A stretch of 64,000 bases of DNA. It comes from Streptomyces sp. L-9-10. GTDB taxonomy: Bacteria; Actinomycetota; Actinomycetes; Streptomycetales; Streptomycetaceae. Positions 25,020 through 33,199 of the stretch are shown here, in pieces; position 1 is the first letter of the stretch; every line of letters begins with the position of its first letter. A program made the translations under genes and the position numbers. Where the stretch lies: the NCBI RefSeq assembly GCF_004151105.1, contig NZ_PHRF01000172.1, positions 1 to 64,000 of the forward strand. The letters are read 5' to 3'. The notes beneath the pieces were generated by a model, which saw only the letters and a list, made by a program, of their open reading frames with translations, was not told the origin of the DNA and did no database searches.

Positions 25020-25089
25020 TCACTGCGACAAAAAAGCAGTGACCGATGCGTTTGTGCTAGCGTAAAGCCACTAACGCACAGATCACTGC
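25020..25089. promoter_or_regulatory. TetR operator region with three TCACTGC half-sites
   Basis: TCACTGC-N9-GCAGTGA is a perfect dyad at 25020-25042. A third half-site TCACTGC is at 25083-25089, just before the MFS start. This lies between the divergent tetR and MFS genes and is probably bound by the TetR protein. Confidence 0.65.
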
Positions 25090-25092
25090 GAG

Positions 25093-26352
25093 ATGACTAT
25101 GTCTACTGACTCCGCCATATCCGCCGTGCGGCCCGACGAGGGCAGGCGCCGTGTGCTGCGCGGTACCGCCTTCCCCGGCGTCGCCGCGGTCTTCGTCGTC
25201 TTTCTGGCCGCTTCCAGCGTTCCGTCCCCGCTCTACCCCGTCTACCAGCAGCAATGGCACTTCTCCGCATGGGTGCTGACTGTCGTCTTCGCCCTGTACG
25301 TGGTCGGCCTGCTGGGCTCGCTGCTCGTCGTCGGAGCGCTGTCGGACCACGTCGGCCGCCGGCCGGTGCTCGCCGCGGCGATCGCACTGGAGATCGTCGC
25401 GCTCGTGCTCTTCCTCGCCGCCGGGAACGTGGTCGTCCTGGCCGCCGCCCGGGTGCTTCAGGGCATCGCCACCGGGGCGGCGACGACCACACTCAGCGCC
25501 ACGCTCGTCGACCTCGAACCGCCGCACGCCCGGGGGCGCGCGGGGGTCGTCACCTCGGTGGCGCCCCTGACCGGACTCGCCCTCGGCGCTCTCGGTTCCG
25601 GTGCGCTGGTGGAGTTCGGCCCCGCCCCGACCCGGCTGGTCTACGGCCTGCTGCTCGGCGCCATGGTGCTGGCACTGGCCATGACCGCTCTTCTGCCGGA
25701 GACCTCCCCGCGCCTGCCGGGAGCCGTCGCCTCCCTGCGCCCACGGGCGGCGCTGCCCGCTCACCTGCGTGCGGACATCGTGCCGGTGGTGCCGGCGATG
25801 GTGGCCGGCTGGGCGCTGGCCGGGCTGTTCCTCTCCCTCGGCCCGTCCGTCGCGGGCGAGCTGTTCGGGCTGCGGAGCCGACTGGTCGGCGGCGTCGTCG
25901 TGACGCTCCTGGCGGGCACCGGGGCGCTGACGGTGGCCGTGCTGCGCACCCGTTCCGCGGCCTCGCTGCTGGCTCCCTCGTCCGCGCTGCTCGGGCTCGG
26001 CGTGCTGACCGCCCTCGCGGGAACGGTGGCGGACCTCGTCTGGCTCGCCGCCGCCGGGACCGTCGTCGCGGGCGTCGGCCTCGGCGCCTCGGTACTGGCG
26101 ACGTTCGGCACGTTCGCCCGGCTCGCCGGGCCGCACGAGCGCGGCGCGGTCTTCGCCTCCGCGAACATCATCAACTACCTCGGCAACAGCGTGCCCGCCG
26201 TGCTCGGCGGCATCGCCGTCACCGCCGTCGGCCTGCGGACCGCCACCGAGATCTACGCACTGGCGATCGTGGCGATCGTCTCCGCCGCCTTCCTCCTGCG
26301 GCTGGGCCAGCTGCGGGCCCGGCGCCGGGCGGTCGCGGCCCCGGGCGAATGA
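25093..26352 (+). CDS. MFS drug/metabolite exporter
   Basis: A 419-residue 12-helix transporter. Motif A of the major facilitator superfamily is visible as GALSDHVGRRPVLAAAI near residue 78. Other marks are ASSVPSPLYPVYQQQWHFS in helix 1, ARVLQGIATGAATTTLSATL and ANIINYLGNSVPAVLGG. The start is ATG at 25093, with a second ATG two codons in. It is controlled by the divergent TetR and followed after 109 bp by an alpha/beta hydrolase that may belong to the same unit. The substrate is not readable. Confidence 0.88.
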   Translation: MTMSTDSAISAVRPDEGRRRVLRGTAFPGVAAVFVVFLAASSVPSPLYPVYQQQWHFSAWVLTVVFALYVVGLLGSLLVVGALSDHVGRRPVLAAAIALEIVALVLFLAAGNVVVLAAARVLQGIATGAATTTLSATLVDLEPPHARGRAGVVTSVAPLTGLALGALGSGALVEFGPAPTRLVYGLLLGAMVLALAMTALLPETSPRLPGAVASLRPRAALPAHLRADIVPVVPAMVAGWALAGLFLSLGPSVAGELFGLRSRLVGGVVVTLLAGTGALTVAVLRTRSAASLLAPSSALLGLGVLTALAGTVADLVWLAAAGTVVAGVGLGASVLATFGTFARLAGPHERGAVFASANIINYLGNSVPAVLGGIAVTAVGLRTATEIYALAIVAIVSAAFLLRLGQLRARRRAVAAPGE

Positions 26353-26374
26353 CGCTCCGGGCGAATGACGCTCC
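26343..26374. repeat. 16-bp tandem duplication spanning the MFS stop codon
   Basis: GGGCGAATGACGCTCC occurs twice in direct succession. The TGA stop of the MFS gene is in the first copy and is duplicated in the second. Confidence 0.85.
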
Positions 26375-26461
26375 GGGCCACCGGCTCCACCGCTCCGTAG
26401 AGACCGCCGCATCCCTCCAGAAGCCCCATCCGGCACCATACGTACGAAAGAAGGAAGCACC

Positions 26462-27262
26462 ATGACGACCTCAAGCGGCACCACCGGCGAGAACCTCCTC
26501 GTCCGGCGATCGGACCACACGACCATCCGGTACACCGCCACCGGACCCGCCGACGGGCCGGTCCTGGTCCTCATCCACGGCTGGGCGTGCGACCGCGGCG
26601 ACTACGACGCCGTGACCGGCCACCTGCCCGACAGCTACCGGGTCCTCGCCGTCGACCTCGCCGAGCATGGCGAGTCCCGCTCGACGCGAGATGTATGGAC
26701 CATCGAGGAGTTCGCCCGCGACGTGGCGGCGGTGCTGGAGGCCCAGTCCGTGACCACGGCCGTCGTGGCCGGGCACTCCCACGGCGCGGCGGTCGCCGTC
26801 GAGGTCGGCCGGCTGCTCCCCGGCACCGTCTCGCACGTGGTCGCACTCGACGGGCTGCACTACCTGTCCCTGTTCCCGGCGCAGAGCGAGGAGCAGGCCG
26901 ACGCCCTGCTGGGCGTGTTCCGCGACGACTTCCCCACGGCGGTGCGCGGCCTGGTCGAAGGGGGCTCCCCGGCCGGGACCGACCCGGCGCGCAAGGACGC
27001 CTACTTCCAGAAGATGGTCAGGGTGCGCCAGCCCGGGGGGCTGCGTGCCATCGAGGGCCTGGTGCACTGGGACATGGACGCGGCGCTGCGCGAGACGAAG
27101 CAGCCGATCACCGTGTTCGCCATTCGTGATCTGGTGACGCGGGAGGCGCTCGACCGCTACGCGGACCGCCTCGACATCGTGCTGATCGACCTGGGCAGCC
27201 ACCACTTCCCGGTGGAGGCCCCCGAGGCCACGGCGAGGCTGCTGGCCGGCGTCGTGGGCTGA
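26462..27262 (+). CDS. alpha/beta-hydrolase fold enzyme
   Basis: A 266-residue single-domain alpha/beta hydrolase. The oxyanion-hole loop is LVLIHGWACDRGDYD, the nucleophile elbow is VVAGHSHGAAVAVEV (Ser in GHSHG), and the catalytic His is in the C-terminal DLGSHHFPVEAPE. A likely acid is the Asp of AIRDLVTREALDR. AAGGAAG lies just before the ATG. Probably cytoplasmic: no signal peptide. It may modify or detoxify the same compound the upstream MFS protein exports, but esterase, haloperoxidase-like or lactonase activities cannot be told apart. Followed by a very strong hairpin. Confidence 0.85.
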   Translation: MTTSSGTTGENLLVRRSDHTTIRYTATGPADGPVLVLIHGWACDRGDYDAVTGHLPDSYRVLAVDLAEHGESRSTRDVWTIEEFARDVAAVLEAQSVTTAVVAGHSHGAAVAVEVGRLLPGTVSHVVALDGLHYLSLFPAQSEEQADALLGVFRDDFPTAVRGLVEGGSPAGTDPARKDAYFQKMVRVRQPGGLRAIEGLVHWDMDAALRETKQPITVFAIRDLVTREALDRYADRLDIVLIDLGSHHFPVEAPEATARLLAGVVG

Positions 27263-27266
27263 CGGA

Positions 27267-27313
27267 ACGACTCCGCGCGGACAAGCCTCACGGGCTTGTC
27301 CGCGCGGAGTCGT
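27267..27313. terminator. very long perfect hairpin between converging genes
   Basis: A perfect 21-bp inverted repeat (ACGACTCCGCGCGG then ACAAGCC on the left arm) with a 5-base loop lies between the hydrolase stop and the SDR stop. It should terminate both transcripts. Confidence 0.9.
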
Positions 27314-27338
27314 ACGGAGCTGGTACGGATCCTGGATG

Positions 27339-28262
27339 TCAGGCGTGCGGCATGACAGCCGTCGGCCAGTCCTCCCGCCCCGCCGCGGTGAAGCCGAGGA
27401 GTTCACGGCTGCGGGTGGTGTCGAACAGCGACGCGTGTCCGTCGAGCGCGCCCCGGATCTCGCTGGTGGGGTGGTACGTCTCCAGCAGCTCGCGGGTGGG
27501 CTCCAGGGCCGCGCTGTCGGGCGCGGCCACATTGACGACATGGTGGCCCGTGAGGTCGGCCGTCAGGGCGGCCCGTACGGCTCGGGCGGCGTCCGGCGTG
27601 TGCAGCCAGCCCCACAGTTCGCGGCGGTTGGGCGCCGGGTCGCCGTGCACCTCGGCCAGCCGCTCCCGCAGCCGGTCGCCCGCCCCGACGAACGGGAACC
27701 GCAGCATGACCGTGGCCGTGCCGTAGCGCCGGGTCGTGAACTCCGCCGCCTTCTCCGACATGACCTTGGACAGCCCGTAGGAGTCGACGGTGAGGTCCGG
27801 GTGGTCCTCGTCGACAGGCACGTACACCGGGTGCAGATCCCGGTCCGCCCACGCGATACCGACGGCCGCCGCGCTGGAGGCGCCGACCACGCGCGGTACC
27901 CCGAGCCGGCCCGCCTCCTGGAACACCAGGTAGGCGGCGAGCACGTTGGCGCGCAGTGTCTCCTCCTCCGACACGATGCCGGGCGCCGGGTACGCCGCGA
28001 GATGGACGACCCCGGCGAACACACCGTCCTCCCCCGCCGCCTCACGCGCGGCGGCGAAGCTCTCCGTCACGGTCTTCGCCTCGCCGAGGTCGCCGGTGAC
28101 GAACCGGACGCAGCCGTCCTCGCCGTCGCCCCGCTCCAGGTCGGCTCCCACGACGCGGAAACCCGCGCCGATGAGGTCGGCCACGACGGCCCGGCCGATC
28201 CCGCCGGCCGCCCCGGTCACCAGTACCGTCCGGCCGCTCTCCCGTACCGTCCTCCCGCTCAT
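27339..28262 (-). CDS. extended SDR, uronate-dehydrogenase-like
   Basis: A 307-residue NAD(P)-dependent epimerase/dehydratase-fold protein. The cofactor motif is VLVTGAAGGIG (about 14-24), followed by GVVHLAAYPAP, VVGASSAAAVG and the catalytic YGLSK. The small N-terminal domain and the GIAWADRDLHPVYVPVDEDHP segment resemble uronate dehydrogenase (Udh), which oxidises glucuronate or galacturonate to the aldarolactone. It is the last gene of an ABC importer operon, overlapping the permease by ATGA. Its placement with a ManD-like dehydratase and a GH39 enzyme supports a role in uronic-acid or related sugar breakdown. Exact substrate is inferred. Confidence 0.8.
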   Translation of the reverse strand: MSGRTVRESGRTVLVTGAAGGIGRAVVADLIGAGFRVVGADLERGDGEDGCVRFVTGDLGEAKTVTESFAAAREAAGEDGVFAGVVHLAAYPAPGIVSEEETLRANVLAAYLVFQEAGRLGVPRVVGASSAAAVGIAWADRDLHPVYVPVDEDHPDLTVDSYGLSKVMSEKAAEFTTRRYGTATVMLRFPFVGAGDRLRERLAEVHGDPAPNRRELWGWLHTPDAARAVRAALTADLTGHHVVNVAAPDSAALEPTRELLETYHPTSEIRGALDGHASLFDTTRSRELLGFTAAGREDWPTAVMPHA

Positions 28263-29167
28263 CCCTTGACCGCTCCCATCAGTCCGTTGACGAAGTAACG
28301 CTGGGCGCACAGGAACAGGACGATCACCGGGACCACCATGATCAGAGCCGCCGCCATCAGCGAGTTGTACTGCACGACGCTCTGCGACTGCATCGCCTGG
28401 AGCGCGATGGGCAGGGTGTACGTGTGCGGGTCGTTCAGCGAGATCCGGGTGAGCTGATACTCGTTCCAGGTCGGGATCGCCGTGAGCAGCGCGATGGTGA
28501 TGACGGCGGGCCTGGCCAGCGGCAGATAGATCCGGCTGAAGATCCGCAGCTCTCCCGCGCCGTCCATGCGCGCCGCCTCGCGCAGCTCCCCCGGTACCGA
28601 TCTGAACGCGTTGGTCAGCATCAGGATCGCCAGCGGGGCGCTGCCGTTGACGAACGGCAGGATCAGACCCCAGTGGGTGCCGAGGATGTCGAGCTTGCTC
28701 TCCAGCAGCACGATCGGCAGCAGTGTCACCACTCCCGGTACGAACAGCAGCACCAGGAACAGCCGGTACAGCCACTTCCTGCCGGGGAACGCCAGCACGG
28801 AGAAGGCGTACGAGGCGGCCGAGTAGACCACCACGACCAGCACGGTCGTCAGGACGGTGACCTTGACGCTGTTGAGGAAGTAGTCGAAGAAGTCGAGCTT
28901 GTTCCAGGTGTCGGCGAAGGTACGGAGGGTCGGGTCGTGCGGTATGAGATGACCGCCCTCCTGCACCTCCTTGTTGGTCTTGAAGGCCGCCGAGACCATC
29001 CACAGGAAGGGATAGACACTGACCGCCGCGTAGGCGGCGAGCACGATCCCGACGAGGGCACGGACGGCGGTCCTGCCGACGGGCCTTCGCCCGCCGGTCC
29101 GCGGCACGGTCCGGTCCTGGACACGGATGCCCGCCCGCCGCGGTGGGGAAAGCGTTTCGCCGCTCAT
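28259..29167 (-). CDS. ABC sugar transporter permease (MalG type)
   Basis: A 302-residue permease with six helices, the first being ALVGIVLAAYAAVSVYPFLW. The EAA loop reads LREAARMDGAGELRIFSRIY, close to consensus. It overlaps both neighbours by ATGA and so is translationally coupled to the MalF-type gene before it and the SDR gene after it. Confidence 0.92.
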   Translation of the reverse strand: MSGETLSPPRRAGIRVQDRTVPRTGGRRPVGRTAVRALVGIVLAAYAAVSVYPFLWMVSAAFKTNKEVQEGGHLIPHDPTLRTFADTWNKLDFFDYFLNSVKVTVLTTVLVVVVYSAASYAFSVLAFPGRKWLYRLFLVLLFVPGVVTLLPIVLLESKLDILGTHWGLILPFVNGSAPLAILMLTNAFRSVPGELREAARMDGAGELRIFSRIYLPLARPAVITIALLTAIPTWNEYQLTRISLNDPHTYTLPIALQAMQSQSVVQYNSLMAAALIMVVPVIVLFLCAQRYFVNGLMGAVKG

Positions 29168-30183
29168 CCCATCCTCCTCATCACCCGCTGGTTGATGAAG
29201 GCGACGACGAGGGCCGCCAGGAACAGGAGCCAGCCCAGGGCGCTGGCGAGACCCAGCGTCGGGGACAGCTCGGAGAGGAAGGCGAGCCGGTAGGTCTCAA
29301 GACCCAGGACGCTCGTGGAGTCGCCCGGACCGCCGTTCGTCATGATCAGGAAGGACTGGAAGCCCTGGAGGGAGTCGCGCACGTTGAGCAGGAGCACGAC
29401 GACGGTGATGGGCTTCATCAGCGGCCACACGACGGTCGTGGTGGAGCGCAGCCAGCCGGCGCCGTCGATCTGCGCGGCCTCCAGCAGGGAGCTGTCCAGC
29501 GACTGGAGTCCGGTCAGATACAGCAGCATCGCGACCGGCACGGCCGACCAGACCATGACGACGATCATCGTGGCCAGCGCGGTGTCCGGGTTGCCGAGCC
29601 AGCCCTGCGGCTGCTGGAGCGAGCCGAGGCCGACGGTCTTGAGAAGCAGGTTGACGGCGCCGTTCGGCTCCAGGATGTAGTTCCAGGCGAAGTAGACGGC
29701 GATTCCGGTCGTCACGTAGGGCACGAAGTAGACGGAGCGCAGGACGCCCTGGAAGCGCTTGACCTGGTTCAGGACGAGGGCCAGCGGGAAGGCGACGAGC
29801 ACGGTGAGCAGGGGGACCGCGATGACGACCCACAGGGTGTTGACCGCGGCCTTCTTCACGATCGGCCAGTACGTCGGGCTGCCGCCGAGCAGATCCGTGT
29901 AGTTCCGGAAGCCGCGCCAGTTCCACTCGGGCCAGAAGCCGTTCCACTGGGCGAAGCTCAGCGAGAAGCCGTAGACGATGGTGTAGACGCCCATGACGGC
30001 GAACAGGACGATCGCGGGGGCGACGAAGAGGTAGCCCCAGGCGGCCTGCCTGCGCTTCTCGCGCAGTGCGCCGAAGAGTCCGCGGCGGGGTGCGCCGCCG
30101 TCCCGCTGCCCGGCGGACGAGGGGCCCTCGCCTTTCCCGGTGCCGGTGCCGACGGCCGTCGCCGTACCGGTTCCGGCCGTCAT
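29164..30183 (-). CDS. ABC sugar transporter permease (MalF type)
   Basis: A 339-residue permease with a hydrophilic Gly/Thr-rich N-terminal 45 residues and then six hydrophobic helices starting at AWGYLFVAPAIVLFAVMGVY. The ATPase-docking loop is SSLLEAAQIDGAGWLRSTTT. Start ATG overlaps the stop of the binding-protein gene (ATGA). No dedicated ATPase gene is present, so a shared MsiK-like ATPase is expected. Confidence 0.92.
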   Translation of the reverse strand: MTAGTGTATAVGTGTGKGEGPSSAGQRDGGAPRRGLFGALREKRRQAAWGYLFVAPAIVLFAVMGVYTIVYGFSLSFAQWNGFWPEWNWRGFRNYTDLLGGSPTYWPIVKKAAVNTLWVVIAVPLLTVLVAFPLALVLNQVKRFQGVLRSVYFVPYVTTGIAVYFAWNYILEPNGAVNLLLKTVGLGSLQQPQGWLGNPDTALATMIVVMVWSAVPVAMLLYLTGLQSLDSSLLEAAQIDGAGWLRSTTTVVWPLMKPITVVVLLLNVRDSLQGFQSFLIMTNGGPGDSTSVLGLETYRLAFLSELSPTLGLASALGWLLFLAALVVAFINQRVMRRMG

Positions 30184-31562
30184 TTGTTCTGCTCCGCCCA
30201 GTAGGACTTCAGCATGGAACTCATCTGGGCACCCGTACTTTCCGCGCTGCGTGACTTCAGCGGGGTGAACTGGGCCAGTACGGCTCCGACCTTTCCGGGG
30301 TCGTACAGGCTGGGACGGTAGGCGGTATAGCCGGCGTTGTAGGAATTCTTGCCGGAGCCGAAGGCGGCTTCCATGGAATTCAGGACCGGACCGAGCGCCT
30401 CGCTCTGGCTCTTGTCGAGATCATTGGGCGGCACGTCGAGTGCCTGTTTTCCGAAGTCCGCGGCGACCTCGTCCCTGGAGAGGAACTTCAGCCATTGCAG
30501 GGCCTCGTCCTTCTTGTCCGATTTCCGGGTGATCGAGAGGCCCGTGAGCGAGAACGGCGAGAGCTGGAGGCCGCGGATGGCGGCGTCCTCCGGCGGCGGC
30601 ACGGGAAACGTCATGAGGTTGTCCGCGTCGTAGCCGTTCTCGGCGAGAAACGCCAGCGTGTAGGTGCCGCCGATGTCGAAGGACGCCTTGCCCTGGGCGA
30701 AGGCGAGATCCGCCTCGTCGATCCCCTTGGACTGGGTGCCCGGCATCCAGTACGGGGTCACCTCGTTGTAGGTGTTCAGAACTTTCTGGCCGTTGGGCGA
30801 CGACCAGCCCTGGGAGGCGTCCGGGCCGAAGAGCGCCTCGAACTTCTCCTTCCCGAGCAGGCCGAACGCCATCGGCTGCATCAGCCATTCGAGAGCCGTG
30901 GAGGGCTGCTTCACACCGACGGTCACCCCGCCGTTGTCCGGGTATGCCTTCTTCACCTTGTCGAGGGCGTCGATGAATTCCTCCCACGTGGCCGGCGCCC
31001 GGGTGACCCCGGCCTTCGCCGCGCGGTTCTTGTTCATGTAGACGACGCCCTGGGTGCCGACGGTGAGCGGCACACTGAATCGCTGCCCCAGTCGCACGCC
31101 CTGGGTCTTGGACCCCTCGGTGAGCGACGCCTTGTAGACGTCGGGGGTGACCGTGCCGTCCTTGAGGACCTGGGGGAGGTACTGGTCCAGCCATTTCTGG
31201 TCGACGTCCTTGGAGAGGTCTTCCAGCAGGCCCGCCCCGCCGAACGCGAGGTCATCGCCGTTGGCGTGCACTTCGAGGACATCGGGCAGGTCATTGGTGC
31301 GGGCCGCGGCCTGGACCTTGGTCAGAAAGGCGTCATCCGGCGTCACCGCCTGAATATTCACCTTTGTTCCGGTCTCGGCGGTGAACTTTTCCGCGGCCGC
31401 CTGCAAAGCGGCCACATGGGACTGCTTGAAGGTCCACATGGAGAGTTCATCGCGTCCGGCACCGTTCCCGCCGTTCGAACCGCAACCCGCGATCAGCACA
31501 CCCATAGCGGCGACCGAAGCGAGTATCGAGGTACGACGCGCGGCTGGGAGAAGTCGTATCAC
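30180..31562 (-). CDS. ABC transporter sugar-binding lipoprotein
   Basis: A protein of about 460 residues starting at a GTG (IRLLPAARRTSILASVAAMG follows) with lipobox VLIAGC. The frame is open upstream to 31715 but that part spans the promoter. Family-1 solute-binding features include ELSMWTFKQSHVAALQAAAE, DLPDVLEVHANGDDLAFGG, VVYMNKNRAAKAGV, EWLMQPMAFGLLG and FDIGGTYTLAFLAENGY. It heads a four-gene coupled operon with two permeases and a uronate-dehydrogenase-like SDR. A near-consensus promoter lies directly upstream. Confidence 0.9.
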   Translation of the reverse strand: MIRLLPAARRTSILASVAAMGVLIAGCGSNGGNGAGRDELSMWTFKQSHVAALQAAAEKFTAETGTKVNIQAVTPDDAFLTKVQAAARTNDLPDVLEVHANGDDLAFGGAGLLEDLSKDVDQKWLDQYLPQVLKDGTVTPDVYKASLTEGSKTQGVRLGQRFSVPLTVGTQGVVYMNKNRAAKAGVTRAPATWEEFIDALDKVKKAYPDNGGVTVGVKQPSTALEWLMQPMAFGLLGKEKFEALFGPDASQGWSSPNGQKVLNTYNEVTPYWMPGTQSKGIDEADLAFAQGKASFDIGGTYTLAFLAENGYDADNLMTFPVPPPEDAAIRGLQLSPFSLTGLSITRKSDKKDEALQWLKFLSRDEVAADFGKQALDVPPNDLDKSQSEALGPVLNSMEAAFGSGKNSYNAGYTAYRPSLYDPGKVGAVLAQFTPLKSRSAESTGAQMSSMLKSYWAEQNK

Positions 31563-31615
31563 GTTCCCAGCGCCTTTCTTCGGGGCTGTCCGTCCAGCTC
31601 CTCTATGACGCAGCG

Positions 31616-31645
31616 AATCTAAATCGACTTGATGTACGGTGTCAA
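31616..31645 (-). promoter_or_regulatory. sigma-70-type promoter of the uronate-type ABC operon with embedded dyad
   Basis: On the minus strand TTGACA (31645-31640) and TAGATT (31621-31616) are separated by 18 bp, a near-consensus promoter. The spacer carries AAATC-GACT-TGAT (31621-31633, plus-strand reading), which resembles the AAATC-AAAA-TGAT element in front of the GH39 gene. The -35 is inside a further dyad, CGGTGT-N11-ACACCG at 31637-31659. A repressor bound here would block the polymerase, and the nearby ROK protein is the obvious candidate. Confidence 0.6.
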
Positions 31646-31696
31646 CAGTTGTAACACCGGGAAAACACGGACGTGCCATCACCTCGGAGGGGACCC

Positions 31697-33076
31697 ATGA
31701 CGGCAGCGAAGACACGGGGTACGACAGAGAGCACGGAGGGGGCGGAGACGGCGGAGGTGCTGGCCCCGGCCCCCTGGACGCGATCCGGCTCCTCGCACGG
31801 TGAGGACTCCTCGCGGGGCACCTCGGAGGGCTCCGACTCCTCGCGGGGCTCCGACTCCCTGCGGGTGACGGCGGTCCGCACGTTCCTGTGCGCCCCGCAG
31901 GGCTGCCCCTACGTGATCGTGCGCGTGGAGACGAATCAGCCCGGCCTGTACGGACTCGGCTGCGCCAGCGACCCGCAGCGCACCCTCGCGATCCGTTCGG
32001 TCGTCGACGACTACTTCGGTCCGATGCTGCTGGGCCGCGACCCCCACGACATCGAGGACCTGCACCGGCTGCTCCTCAACAGCGGCTACTGGCGGGGCGG
32101 TTCGATCGCCCAGAACGCCCTGGCGGGCGTCGATGTGGCGCTCTGGGACATCAAGGGCAAGGCGGCGGGGCTGCCACTGCACCAGCTGCTGGGCGGCCGG
32201 GCCCGGGAGGCCGCCGAGGCGTACACACACGTGGACGGCGAGGAGGCGGGCGAGATCGCCGAGCGGGTGCTCGCCGCCGCCGAGCGCGGCTACCGCCATG
32301 TCCGCGTCCAGGTCGCGGTCCCCGGCACGGACACGTACGGCACGGCCCCGCGCGACGAGGCCGAAGCCCGCCGGCGCCGGCTGCGCGCGGGGAGCTGGGA
32401 CTCACTGGGCTATCTGCGCCATGTCCCGCCGGTGCTGCGCGACATCCGGGAGCGGGTCGGCACGGGAGTGGAGCTGCTGCACGACGCACACGAGCGGCTG
32501 ACGCCCTCGCAGGCCCGTGAGCTGGTGCACGAGGTCGAGGACGCCCGGCTGTTCTTCCTGGAGGACGCCCTCGCCCCCGAGGACGCGGCCCACTTCGGTC
32601 AGCTCCGCCGGGCCGGCTCGGTCCCGCTCGCGGTGGGAGAGCTGTACCACGACGTCACGATGTACCTGCCGCTGCTGGAACAGCGGGTCATCGACTTCGC
32701 GCGGATCCGTATCCCCACCCTGGGCGGTCTGACGCCGACCCGCAAACTCGTCGCGGCCTGCGAGCTGTTCGGGGTGCGGACGGCGCCGCACGGTCCCGGC
32801 GACGTCAGCCCCGTCGGCATGGCCGCCAACCTGGCCCTGGACATCAGCTCCCCCGCGTTCGGCGTCCAGGAGGCGGCCTCCTTCAAGGAAGCCACCCTGG
32901 AGGTCTTCCCCGGTGCGCCCGTGCCGCGGGAGGGGCGTCTGTACCCCTCCGAACAGCCGGGCCTGGGGGTGGACTTCGACGAGTCGGCCGTACGCAGGTA
33001 CCCGGTGACCGAGCCCCTGGAGCACGACCGCTGGGCGCTGCTGCGCAACACGGACGGGAGCGTGCAGCGGCCCTGA
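31697..33076 (+). CDS. enolase-superfamily dehydratase, ManD/RspA-like
   Basis: A 459-residue protein of the mandelate racemase/muconate lactonising group, closest to D-mannonate dehydratase ManD. Metal ligands are in ELLHDAHERLTP (Asp), FFLEDALAPED (Glu) and LAVGELYHD (Glu). The RTAPHGPGDVSPVGMAANLA block carries the catalytic His and the ManD signature. The family dehydrates sugar acids such as mannonate or gluconate. Start is ATG with GGAGGGG upstream. Unusually, about 50 residues precede the barrel capping domain, including a Ser/Gly-rich tract with SSRG repeats; known ManD proteins begin near the LRVTAVRTFLC strand. Divergent from the ABC operon. Confidence 0.85.
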   Translation: MTAAKTRGTTESTEGAETAEVLAPAPWTRSGSSHGEDSSRGTSEGSDSSRGSDSLRVTAVRTFLCAPQGCPYVIVRVETNQPGLYGLGCASDPQRTLAIRSVVDDYFGPMLLGRDPHDIEDLHRLLLNSGYWRGGSIAQNALAGVDVALWDIKGKAAGLPLHQLLGGRAREAAEAYTHVDGEEAGEIAERVLAAAERGYRHVRVQVAVPGTDTYGTAPRDEAEARRRRLRAGSWDSLGYLRHVPPVLRDIRERVGTGVELLHDAHERLTPSQARELVHEVEDARLFFLEDALAPEDAAHFGQLRRAGSVPLAVGELYHDVTMYLPLLEQRVIDFARIRIPTLGGLTPTRKLVAACELFGVRTAPHGPGDVSPVGMAANLALDISSPAFGVQEAASFKEATLEVFPGAPVPREGRLYPSEQPGLGVDFDESAVRRYPVTEPLEHDRWALLRNTDGSVQRP

Positions 33077-33114
33077 CCGTGCGGTGAGCGCCCCCGGCCG
33101 TCGCCGTACGCGCG

Positions 33115-33142
33115 TGAGGCCCCGCCGGCCGGCGGGGCCTCA
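33115..33142. terminator. 28-bp perfect palindrome between ManD-like and ROK genes
   Basis: TGAGGCCCCGCCGG is followed directly by its reverse complement without a loop. It lies 38 bp after the ManD-like stop and 50 bp from the ROK stop, between converging genes, so it probably acts as a bidirectional terminator. Confidence 0.8.
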
Positions 33143-33150
33143 CCCGTATC

Positions 33151-33199
33151 CGCGGCTCGCTCCCTGCCCGCGGCTCGCTCCCTGTCCGCGGCTCACCCC
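33151..33199. repeat. 18-bp tandem repeat, about 2.5 copies, running into the ROK gene 3' end
   Basis: CGCGGCTCGCTCCCTGCC at 33151-33168 is repeated at 33169-33186 with one change. A partial third copy begins at 33187 and overlaps the ROK stop codon at 33193-33195. Confidence 0.8.

Noticed and set aside
27339..29003. 554-residue fusion reading of the SDR frame
   Set aside because: The upstream half is an out-of-frame reading of the permease gene; the SDR starts at the ATGA overlap at 28262.
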